Positions 56,963 to 64,000 of a DNA stretch of 64,000 nt are shown here, in pieces. How positions within the stretch are numbered: position 1 is the stretch's first letter; the number at the start of each line of letters is the position of its first letter. Source of the DNA: an uncultured Marinobacter sp. Lineage in GTDB: Bacteria > Pseudomonadota > Gammaproteobacteria > Pseudomonadales > Oleiphilaceae. The DNA is taken from NCBI RefSeq assembly GCF_913055835.1, contig NZ_CAJXKQ010000015.1:27584-91583 (forward strand). The letters run 5' to 3'. Under the pieces are notes generated by a model. The model was not told the origin of the DNA, did no database searches, and was given only the letters and a program-made list of their open reading frames with translations. A program made the position numbers and the translations under genes.

Positions 56963-58107
56963 GCTCCGACCTCCCGTGCTACCCGGTCCATGTAAGCGTT
57001 GAAAATGTCGGTGTATCTGGGGGTCGGAATCAGAAACGCGTCGTGACCCCAGGGCGCATCCACCTCGGCGTAGCTGACCTTCCGGCGGGCAGCAATCATG
57101 GCGTTCACCATTTCCTCGGAACGGGCGGGCGTGAAGCGCCAGTCGGTGCTGAACGACAACACCAGGTATTCGCAACTGGCCGCTGCCAGCGCTTTCGAAA
57201 GATCACCGCCGAACTCGTAGGCCGGGTCAAAGTAGTCCAGCGCCCGGGTCATCAGCAGATAGGTATTGGCGTCGAAAGACTCAGAAAATCGCTCGCCCTG
57301 ATAGCGAAGGTAGCTCTCAACCTGGAATTCCGCATCGTAACCAAACTTGTAGGCCTGATCGCGAAGTTCGCGGCCGAATTTTTCACCCATGGAGGCATCG
57401 GACAGATAGGTGATGTGTCCCACCATCCTTGCCAGCATCAGGCCGCGCCGCGGAACGGTATCAAAGTCGTAATAGCGTCCTTCGTGAAATTCCCGGTCGG
57501 AAGTGATGGCCTGCCGGGCCACTTCATTGAAGGCTATATTCTGGGCGGTCAGCCGGGGTGTGGAGGCAATGACCACGGCATGCCGCAGGCGATCCGGGTA
57601 GTCCAGGCTCCACTGCAAAGCCTGCATGCCGCCGAGGGAACCGCCAACGACGGCCGCCCAGCACTGGATGCCGAGCCGGTCCGCCAGCAGTGCCTGACTC
57701 TTGACCCAGTCGCCCACGGTAATCACCGGAAACTCCGGGCCGAAGGGTTTTCCGGTTTCTGGATTGATGCTGTTCGGCCCTGTGCTTCCGTGACAGCCCC
57801 CCAGGTTGTTCAGGCTGACAACAAAAAAACGGTCGGTATCGATGGGTTTGCCGGGGCCGATACAGCTGTCCCACCAGCCAGGCTTGCGGTCTTCGGCCGA
57901 GTGATAGCCGGCTGCATGGTGGTGCCCACTCAGGGCGTGGCAGATAAGGACCGCGTTGCTGGCATCGGCATTCAGGATGCCGTAGGTTTCCACCACCAGG
58001 TCATAGTTTTCCAGGGTCTGGCCGCAGGCCAGATCGATCGGAGCGTCGAAATGATAGGTCTGCGGGGTGACAATCCCGACAGAATCCGCAGGCAGGGTAT
58101 CAGGCAT
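56959..58107 (-). CDS. metX: Homoserine O-acyltransferase MetX
   Basis: A 382-aa alpha/beta-hydrolase enzyme for methionine synthesis. The nucleophile elbow is [14 protein letters not shown] (about 144-157); the C-terminal catalytic aspartate is in [11 protein letters not shown] and the histidine in PWGHDAFLI. It is annotated in the family as acetyl- or succinyltransferase. In Pseudomonas MetX with MetW uses succinyl-CoA, so the acyl donor here is uncertain. No SAM riboswitch could be recognised upstream. Confidence 0.94.
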   Translation of the reverse strand: MPDTLPADSVGIVTPQTYHFDAPIDLACGQTLENYDLVVETYGILNADASNAVLICHALSGHHHAAGYHSAEDRKPGWWDSCIGPGKPIDTDRFFVVSLNNLGGCHGSTGPNSINPETGKPFGPEFPVITVGDWVKSQALLADRLGIQCWAAVVGGSLGGMQALQWSLDYPDRLRHAVVIASTPRLTAQNIAFNEVARQAITSDREFHEGRYYDFDTVPRRGLMLARMVGHITYLSDASMGEKFGRELRDQAYKFGYDAEFQVESYLRYQGERFSESFDANTYLLMTRALDYFDPAYEFGGDLSKALAAASCEYLVLSFSTDWRFTPARSEEMVNAMIAARRKVSYAEVDAPWGHDAFLIPTPRYTDIFNAYMDRVAREVGA

Positions 58108-58235
58108 CGGCGCGAGTGGTTCCTGGTTCGGTCCTTAAGTGTCTGGAAAAGCAATGACAACGCCATCGCCAGCCCAGCAGTTTAAAGCCGGGGCGGGATG
58201 GCTGCAACCGCCTGAATAGTTGCTCTGACGGGACC

Positions 58236-60200
58236 TCAGACGGCCCCGGAGATGTTCACCACTTTTTGCTGGATCAGGGTGGGGGCCGGTTTGCGGATCT
58301 GGCGTTGCATGGCATCGGCCAATTCCAGCTGTTTGCGCAGATCAGCAATGGTGTTGGTGAGGCGCTGGCGCTCGGTCCGGCTGTCCCGGTCGTTACGAAC
58401 CATGTCGCGAAGGCGCCGGATCTGGTGCTCCAGCAGCTGTTTCTGTTCCATGGAGTACTGCATGATCGGCAACAAGGCCTCGGACGGCCAGCGTTCAACG
58501 TCATGGCGCACGCGAGCGTGCAGGGTGCGGGCTTCGCCCACCATGACGTTGAAAAAACGGCGAACGAGAACCGATTGCTCCGTCAGCAGATTTTTCGGGC
58601 TGATACGGAAGCGTCGGGCCTTCTTGCGCAACTCCCGGATGGCGATTACGTGACGCCCGGCCCGGAGCGGGATGGGCTCAAGATGACGGGCCCTGTTGTC
58701 TTCGTTATAGCGGCGGTAAATGGCGCCGACCATCTTCTCGGCCAGGTGCCCTTCGCTCAACAGATTGGTCAGGTCGCTTTCAAGCAATTCGAAGAACTGG
58801 TCCATGGCGCGGTTCATGCCGGCGGTAGTCCAGCTCTTCGACATACTGGTACGGATACGCTCTGCGTGGGCTTCGAACCGATCCTCACTTACCAGTTTTT
58901 TCAGCAGGTCACCCTGGGAGTCCATCAGGCGCCGGCTCGAGCGCAGCGTGATCAGCTTCTTGTAATAGAAGTCGTAGTCTTTCTGGGCTCGCTCGGCCAA
59001 ACGGCTCAAAGCCGCCTTGTCCATGGTGACACCGCCGCAGGCCTGGAGTTCTTCTTCCAGGGATTCCAGGCGGTATTGCATCGCCGCCTGGCTGTTCTGG
59101 AGCATGCCCAGAAGGTCATTGATCAGGCTCTGGGTTATCAGCTGTTCCTTGTGCATCAGGATGCGCTGGATAATCAACTGCTCGAGTTGGCCGACATTGG
59201 AGCGTTCAAACAGGTCGCTGTCTTTCCTGACCCTGGCAACCAGCCCCTGTTTGGCGGAAACCGGGATCACATCATGTTGGCGCATCCCCAGGTGATCGGC
59301 GGTGTAGCCGCGCACGCGTTCAATGGCCTCTTTGGTGTGGCGTTCACCCTGAAGGTCATCCCAGAGCACATCGATCTTGTTCAGAACGGCAAAACGACCG
59401 GCGCGGTGATCCGCGTGCTGGGTGTCGATGTGTTCCTTCCAGATGGTCATATCGCTGGCGGTCACACCGGTGTCGGCACTGAGCACAAAGATGACGGCAT
59501 GGGCGCGGGGCAGCATGCTGATGGTCAGTTCCGGCTCTGAGCCCAGAGCATTAAGGCCCGGAGTGTCGAGAATGCGCAGCCCGCGCTCGAACAGAGGGTG
59601 GCGGATGCTGATTTGCGCGTTGCGCCAGGCGGGCACCAGAACGTTGCCAGGATTATTGCGGTCATGCTCCAGCATATCCTCGTCGAAGCCGAGCTTCCGC
59701 GCCTCCTCCGGCGGTACGCTTTTCACCCGGGCAACCTCGGCCAGCACCTCGCGCATGATTTCGGGATCGCGCTCATCGAGTTCATGTTTGACCCAACGTT
59801 CCGGCTGCTTGCGTAGCTGCTGCAGGGACAGGTCGCCGTTCCGGGTTTCAATGGGCAGCAGAAGGAGGTAATTCTCGTTGGCACTGCGATCGAAGAACAG
59901 CTCGGTGGGGCACATGGTAGTGCGCCCTGCCTGCGAGGGCAGCATGCGCTGGCCGTATTCGGAGAAGAACAGGGCGTTGATCAGCTCGGTTTTCCCGCGG
60001 GAGTACTCCCCGACAAACGCAATGGTGAGCTCATCCTCGATCAGCAGCTCCAGGCCATGGCGGATGCGGGTGCTGACATCGTCGGAAAACAGATTGTTAT
60101 CCTGCAGCCACAGCCGGTAACGGCCGATCTGCCGGATCAGCTCCTTTTTCCAGTTGTGATAAGCCTCTACCTGCTGCGACAGAGTTCCCTGTTGGTTCAT
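58236..60200 (-). CDS. Dynamin-like GTPase
   Basis: A 654-aa GTP-binding protein. The P-loop is GEYSRGKT (64-71); switch 2 is LDTPGLNALGS (about 214-224) and the specificity motif is NKID (about 278). A long helical region (about 365-640) with many charged coiled-coil segments follows, as in bacterial dynamin-like proteins. Membrane remodelling or a nucleotide-driven scaffold is likely, but no function can be fixed. The ATG 60200 gives the N-terminus before the helical lead-in. It separates yggT from metX. Confidence 0.85.
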   Translation of the reverse strand: MNQQGTLSQQVEAYHNWKKELIRQIGRYRLWLQDNNLFSDDVSTRIRHGLELLIEDELTIAFVGEYSRGKTELINALFFSEYGQRMLPSQAGRTTMCPTELFFDRSANENYLLLLPIETRNGDLSLQQLRKQPERWVKHELDERDPEIMREVLAEVARVKSVPPEEARKLGFDEDMLEHDRNNPGNVLVPAWRNAQISIRHPLFERGLRILDTPGLNALGSEPELTISMLPRAHAVIFVLSADTGVTASDMTIWKEHIDTQHADHRAGRFAVLNKIDVLWDDLQGERHTKEAIERVRGYTADHLGMRQHDVIPVSAKQGLVARVRKDSDLFERSNVGQLEQLIIQRILMHKEQLITQSLINDLLGMLQNSQAAMQYRLESLEEELQACGGVTMDKAALSRLAERAQKDYDFYYKKLITLRSSRRLMDSQGDLLKKLVSEDRFEAHAERIRTSMSKSWTTAGMNRAMDQFFELLESDLTNLLSEGHLAEKMVGAIYRRYNEDNRARHLEPIPLRAGRHVIAIRELRKKARRFRISPKNLLTEQSVLVRRFFNVMVGEARTLHARVRHDVERWPSEALLPIMQYSMEQKQLLEHQIRRLRDMVRNDRDSRTERQRLTNTIADLRKQLELADAMQRQIRKPAPTLIQQKVVNISGAV

Positions 60201-60356
60201 CGGATTTTCCTTCTGCGCGACTTCCGGGTATCCCGGGCAAAACGGAGTGCTCACGGGTGACGGATTAATTACCGTTAATACTATCCTGTTCTATCTATGT
60301 TTGCGGTGGGCAGTAGCTGGAGGGATTGGTTGAGGCCTAATGAATATAACAAAAAA

Positions 60357-60390
60357 GGGCCGCAAAAACATAAGGTTGAGTTTGCAGCCC
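60357..60390 (-). terminator. Rho-independent terminator of yggT
   Basis: On the minus strand the 10-nt arms 60390-60381 and 60366-60357 pair as GGGCTGCAAA with TTTGCGGCCC, with one G-U pair. A run of T follows (A-run at 60351-60356 on plus). It lies about 55 nt after the yggT stop and before the dynamin-like gene. Confidence 0.65.
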
Positions 60391-60444
60391 CGGAATTATG
60401 GATTTCGTGGCTAAGTGTTACAAAGTGTATATTTGAGACGGGGT

Positions 60445-61029
60445 TTACATACCCAGACCGATGGAGCCGAGGCCGGCGGCCATTTTCATGTGCTCTATCA
60501 CCACCGAAATTACGTTCAGGATCAGGAACACAATGATGGGTGACAGGTCCAGTCCGCCCATGGAAGGCATGATGTTTCGCACCGGGCGCATCACCGGCTC
60601 TGTGATCTGGGCAACCAGCTGAATCGCGGGGTGGCCGCTGCCGGGCGCGATCCAGCTGACGATTACCACGGCGATAACAGACCAGAAGTAGATTTTTACG
60701 ATCAGGTCCAGGACGTTCAGGACGGCCCATACCAGCAGGGTAACCGGATTAACGGCGGGGATGCCGCCGTTCAGGGCAACCAGTATCAGGAAGAAAGTGA
60801 TGCCCTGAATGATGACCGCGAGAACCAATGAGGCACCATCAACGCCGCCCCAGCCGGGGATGAAGCGACGCAGTGGACGCAGCGGCGGGTTGGTAGCCTT
60901 GACCACGAACTGGGAGATGGGGTTATAGAAGTCTGCCCGCGCCAGTTGAAGCAGGAACCGCAGCAGCACAATGGTCATGTAGAAGGTGGATGCGATCAGC
61001 AGGATGGTAATCAGAATGTCTGCCAGCAT
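60445..61029 (-). CDS. yggT: YggT family membrane protein
   Basis: A 194-aa inner-membrane protein made of two tandem YggT units. Hydrophobic helices lie around residues 5-25, 65-85, 95-125 and 160-180; the repeated phrase YNPISQFVVKATNPPLRPLRRFIP and HPAIQLVAQITEPVMRPVRNIMP is the family hallmark. It is linked to osmotic tolerance or division-site functions in other bacteria. It follows proC by 22 nt. Confidence 0.92.
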   Translation of the reverse strand: MLADILITILLIASTFYMTIVLLRFLLQLARADFYNPISQFVVKATNPPLRPLRRFIPGWGGVDGASLVLAVIIQGITFFLILVALNGGIPAVNPVTLLVWAVLNVLDLIVKIYFWSVIAVVIVSWIAPGSGHPAIQLVAQITEPVMRPVRNIMPSMGGLDLSPIIVFLILNVISVVIEHMKMAAGLGSIGLGM

Positions 61030-61051
61030 GAAGCCGTGTCTCCGTTATCGG

Positions 61052-61885
61052 TTACTGTTTGCCCGCCAGTTCTTTGGCCATTTCTTCCGAGCGCTTGAAC
61101 GCCGCCTTGTAGGCTTTGGCCACCAGGTCACGCATGCCACCCTCTTCAAAGGTGTTGATGGCCTGCTCGGTGGTTCCGCCAGGAGACATCACGTTACGCT
61201 TGAGCTGGCCCGGGTCGTGCTCGCTTCGGGCGGCCATCTCGGCGGCTCCTGCCATGGTCTGGATGGCCAGCTCTCTTGCGGTTCCGGCGGCAATGCCAGC
61301 TTCGGTGGCAGCTTCTTCAAGCGCCTCGAGCATCAGGAAAAAATAGGCCGGGCCGCTGCCGGAGAGGGCGGTAACGGCATGTAGCAGATTTTCGTCCTCA
61401 ACCCAGAGGGCCGAGCCGATGCTTTCAAACACCGATTCCACCATCTTCTTCTGCTTGTCTTTCACCTCCTTGTTGGCGAACAGGCCCGCGGCCCCCTTGC
61501 CGACGAGGGACGGTGTGTTAGGCATCACCCGAACCATGGGTAAGCCGCCTCCGAGCCAGCCATCCAGAGTATCGGCTGTCAGGCCGGCGGCAATGGAGAC
61601 CATGAGAGGGCGGGTATTCTGAACCACTGGCGCGATGTCTCGACAGACATCTGCCATTACCTGTGGTTTCACCGCCAGGACTACCATGTCGGCCAGCTGG
61701 GCGCAGTAGCGGTTGTCTGTGGTTACGCTTACGCCGAAGCGCTTGCGGATCGTTTGCAGGTGCGCGTCATCCGGCGCGCTCACCCAGATATTGCCGGCCT
61801 GATAGCCGTTATCCAGCATACCGCCAATGATGGCGCTGGCCATGTTGCCGGCGCCAATAAAAGAAATGGTTGGTGATGTGCTCAA
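61052..61885 (-). CDS. proC: Pyrroline-5-carboxylate reductase
   Basis: A 277-aa NAD(P)H-dependent enzyme, last step of proline synthesis. The N-terminal Rossmann motif ISFIGAGNMASAIIGG and the C-terminal MSPGGTTEQAINTFEEGG (about 224-241) are characteristic. The start appears to be TTG; no nearer ATG fits the N-terminus. It lies between yggS and yggT in the conserved order. Confidence 0.95.
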   Translation of the reverse strand: MSTSPTISFIGAGNMASAIIGGMLDNGYQAGNIWVSAPDDAHLQTIRKRFGVSVTTDNRYCAQLADMVVLAVKPQVMADVCRDIAPVVQNTRPLMVSIAAGLTADTLDGWLGGGLPMVRVMPNTPSLVGKGAAGLFANKEVKDKQKKMVESVFESIGSALWVEDENLLHAVTALSGSGPAYFFLMLEALEEAATEAGIAAGTARELAIQTMAGAAEMAARSEHDPGQLKRNVMSPGGTTEQAINTFEEGGMRDLVAKAYKAAFKRSEEMAKELAGKQ

Positions 61886-61946
61886 GGTTAACTCCCCGGT
61901 TGATCGTTTAAACGTCCGGCCCTGATCATAGCAGGAACCGGTCGGT

Positions 61947-62651
61947 TCAGCTCTTTACTGGGCGTTCGCCAAAAAGTGCAGTGCCCACCCGTACCCAGGT
62001 AGCGCCCTCCGCAATCGCGACTTCCAGATCGCCGGACATGCCCATGGACAGTGTGTCGAGCGGGCCCGCGTCTGGATGATCTGCCTTCAGTTGCTTGAGG
62101 GTATTGGCCAGCTTTCTAAAACTGGCTCTCAATCCTGCTTCGGGCTGATCCGGATCCGGAATTGCCATCAGTCCTCTCAGACTGAGGTTTGGCAATTCGC
62201 CAATTTCCGCCACCAGATCCGGCAGCTGTTCAATAGTGCAGCCGGATTTGCTGTCTTCTTCATTAATATTGACCTGTAGGCAGATATTCAATGGTGGCAA
62301 CTGGGGGGCCCGCTGTTCGCTGAGACGGCGGGCGATCTTGAGGCGGTCCACGCTGTGCACCCAGGCGAAGGCAGAGGCAATCTGCCGGGTCTTGTTGGAC
62401 TGGATCGGGCCGATGAAATGCCACTCCAGGTCTTCGAGATCAGACAGCGCCTCGATCTTTTCCAGGGCTTCCTGAAGGTAGTTCTCACCGAAGGCACGCT
62501 GCCCGGCCGAAAAGGCTTCCCGCAGATCTTCCGGCGGTCGGGTTTTACTCACGGCGAGCAGATGCACGGCCCCCGGCTCGCGCCCGGCCTGCAATGTTGC
62601 TTTTTGTATGCGTCGGGTTACGCTCCCGATGTTGTCTGCTATGCTGCTCAT
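61947..62651 (-). CDS. yggS: YggS family PLP homeostasis protein
   Basis: A 234-aa PLP-binding protein. The PLP lysine is K36 in LLAVSKTRP, the same position as in E. coli YggS. FGENYLQEALEKI and WHFIGPIQSNK are further signatures. The ATG 62651 matches; the first in-phase codon ten residues upstream does not. It regulates PLP and amino-acid balance. It diverges from pilT as in many gammaproteobacteria. Confidence 0.95.
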   Translation of the reverse strand: MSSIADNIGSVTRRIQKATLQAGREPGAVHLLAVSKTRPPEDLREAFSAGQRAFGENYLQEALEKIEALSDLEDLEWHFIGPIQSNKTRQIASAFAWVHSVDRLKIARRLSEQRAPQLPPLNICLQVNINEEDSKSGCTIEQLPDLVAEIGELPNLSLRGLMAIPDPDQPEAGLRASFRKLANTLKQLKADHPDAGPLDTLSMGMSGDLEVAIAEGATWVRVGTALFGERPVKS

Positions 62652-62791
62652 AGTGTGAGATTGCCACGCTCGGTCTGTCACTTGTACGGTGACACGTTAC
62701 CCGCAGGTCACTGAAATGCCAAGTGAACCGCGCCGGGGCCTCGCCGGGCGGAAGCTACCGGGATAAAAGAAAAAGCCTTCCGAGGATTCCT

Positions 62792-63826
62792 ATGGATATT
62801 ACTGAACTGCTTGCCTTTTCGGCGAAACAGGGTGCGTCTGACTTGCACCTCTCTGCCGGCCTGCCCCCGATGATTCGTGTTGATGGTGATGTTCGCCGCA
62901 TCAACCTGCCGCCCATGGAGCATAAAGAAGTCCACGGGCTGATCTACGACATCATGAACGACAAGCAGCGCAAGGACTACGAGGAATTCCTGGAAACCGA
63001 CTTCTCCTTTGAAGTACCCGGTGTTGCCCGTTTCCGTGTTAACGCCTTTAACCAGAACCGTGGCGCCGGTGCAGTGTTCCGGACCATCCCTTCCAAGGTC
63101 CTGACCATGGAAGACCTGGGTATGGGCCAGGTGTTCAAGGATATCTCGTCCGTACCGCGTGGGCTGGTGCTGGTAACCGGCCCCACCGGTTCCGGTAAGT
63201 CCACCACCCTCGCGGCGATGATGGACTACATCAACGACACCCGTTACGAGCACATCCTCACCATTGAGGACCCCATCGAATTTGTACACGACTCCAAGAA
63301 GTGCCTGGTCAACCAGCGGGAAGTTCACAGGGATACCCTGGGCTTCAACGAAGCGCTGCGTTCAGCCCTGCGGGAAGACCCCGACATCATCCTGGTTGGT
63401 GAGCTCCGGGATCTGGAAACCATCCGGCTGGCGCTAACAGCCGCGGAAACCGGCCACCTTGTATTCGGCACGCTGCACACCACCTCCGCCGCCAAGACTA
63501 TTGACCGGGTGGTCGACGTGTTCCCGGCGGAAGAGAAGTCCATGGTTCGCTCGATGCTGTCGGAGTCCTTGCAGGCCGTTATTTCCCAGACCCTGATGAA
63601 GAAAATGGGCGGTGGCCGGATCGCGGCGCACGAAATCATGATCGGCACCTCCGCGATCCGGAACCTGATCCGGGAAGACAAGATCGCGCAGATGTATTCG
63701 TCGATCCAGACCGGTGGTTCCCTCGGCATGCAGACTCTGGATCAGTGCCTCGAGCGGCTGCTTCAGAAGGGTCTGATTTCCCGCGAAGCAGCGCGGGCCA
63801 AGGCCAAGATGCCTGATAACTTTTAA
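62792..63826 (+). CDS. pilT: Type IV pilus retraction ATPase PilT
   Basis: A 344-aa hexameric ATPase that retracts type IV pili. Walker A is GPTGSGKST (130-138). AIRA-type and Asp/His-box segments include ILVGELRDLETIRLAL and ETGHLVFGTLHTTSA. Length is that of Pseudomonas PilT (344 aa). The ATG 62792 has GAGGA upstream; the in-phase extension is not PilT-like. pilU would be expected downstream but the window ends after the repeat. Confidence 0.97.
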   Translation: MDITELLAFSAKQGASDLHLSAGLPPMIRVDGDVRRINLPPMEHKEVHGLIYDIMNDKQRKDYEEFLETDFSFEVPGVARFRVNAFNQNRGAGAVFRTIPSKVLTMEDLGMGQVFKDISSVPRGLVLVTGPTGSGKSTTLAAMMDYINDTRYEHILTIEDPIEFVHDSKKCLVNQREVHRDTLGFNEALRSALREDPDIILVGELRDLETIRLALTAAETGHLVFGTLHTTSAAKTIDRVVDVFPAEEKSMVRSMLSESLQAVISQTLMKKMGGGRIAAHEIMIGTSAIRNLIREDKIAQMYSSIQTGGSLGMQTLDQCLERLLQKGLISREAARAKAKMPDNF

Positions 63827-63912
63827 TTTAGTTGCTCCGGGCCGTGTCGTTGGTGCCAGGAGCGGAGGGGGAGTTCATCAGACTCCCCGAATACAGTTTG
63901 AAGGGTGGGGCG

Positions 63913-64000
63913 GGTGCAGCTTCCCGGGACTGTCTGCAGCATGGATGCTGCAGTCAAGCGTACATGGACGTATTTACAGCGTGTCCCGGGAAGCTGCACC
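63913..64000. repeat. Palindromic dispersed repeat (copy 2, reaching the window edge)
   Basis: Arms 63913-63930 and 63983-64000 are perfect 18-bp reverse complements enclosing 52 bp. The centre has an inner hairpin, 63934-63940 with 63947-63953, around ATGGAT-like sequence, and ends in TTTACAGCGTGTC. The architecture and core match the repeat at 2414-2524, although the arm sequences differ. The outer part may extend beyond the window. Confidence 0.8.

Noticed and set aside
63868..63888. Hairpin GGGGAGT/ACTCCCC after pilT as a terminator
   Set aside because: No T-run follows, so it is left as a possible structure only.

Overview
The window is 64 kb of chromosomal DNA with a fairly even GC content of about 60%. 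It carries tightly packed housekeeping operons of a gammaproteobacterium. The gene orders algZ-algR-hemC-hemD-hemX-hemY, lptM-lysA-dapF-DUF484-xerC, glnK-amtB/ubiK-comM and yggS-proC-yggT-metX-metW-DUF4426-rdgB-hemW-trmB resemble those of Pseudomonas and the marine Alteromonadales/Pseudomonadales. A Marinobacter-like organism is the best guess; this is inference from synteny and protein style, because no rRNA is present. I see no tRNA, rRNA, CRISPR array, transposase, integron or prophage.

Layout. 0-1 kb: molybdenum-cofactor genes (moeA partial, moaB). 1-5 kb: rho, ubiD and a ferredoxin-reductase. 5-11 kb: heme genes hemY-X-D-C with the AlgZ/AlgR two-component pair. 11-18 kb: argH, a degenerate GGDEF/EAL protein and class I adenylate cyclase. 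18-24 kb: lptM (a 53-aa lipoprotein gene), lysA, dapF, DUF484, xerC, a diguanylate cyclase and DUF2789. 24-31 kb: a BvgS-like sensor kinase, two unrecognised small proteins, a patatin/beta-barrel protein (type Vd secretion style) and a GntR regulator. 31-34 kb: cardiolipin synthase, an AraC regulator and a possible 30-codon gene with its own terminator. 34-40 kb: hydrolases, a thioesterase, an oxidoreductase, a cation/proton antiporter and tcdA. 40-46 kb: acyl-CoA dehydrogenase, an SDR, an ECF sigma/ChrR pair and a second AraC regulator. 45.8-49 kb: speA and speE (polyamines). 48.8-53.6 kb: amtB-glnK with a clear sigma-54/NtrC control region, then ubiK, comM and trmB. 53.6-62.7 kb: hemW, rdgB, DUF4426, metW, metX, a dynamin-like GTPase, yggT, proC and yggS. 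62.8-63.8 kb: pilT.

The genes connect in several ways. Heme synthesis appears in two places (hemCDXY and hemW). Second-messenger control is represented by cAMP (cyaA), an apparently active diguanylate cyclase and a probably inactive GGDEF/EAL protein. Twitching motility and envelope control are suggested by AlgZR and pilT. Nitrogen control (glnK-amtB), methionine (metX-metW) and lysine/peptidoglycan precursors (lysA-dapF) form compact operons.

The observations I would look at first are: (1) two copies of an approximately 100-bp palindromic repeat family whose arms differ in sequence but stay self-complementary (2414-2524 and 63913-64000); (2) a 30-codon ORF with a near-perfect Shine-Dalgarno and a strong terminator, divergent from an AraC regulator (33788-33880); (3) an ECF sigma/ChrR pair with a candidate autoregulatory promoter and ChrR metal-binding residues conserved by position; (4) a dynamin-like GTPase inserted into an otherwise conserved gene block; and (5) a hairpin-rich leader upstream of moaB. 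I found no clearly new multi-gene defence or biosynthetic system.
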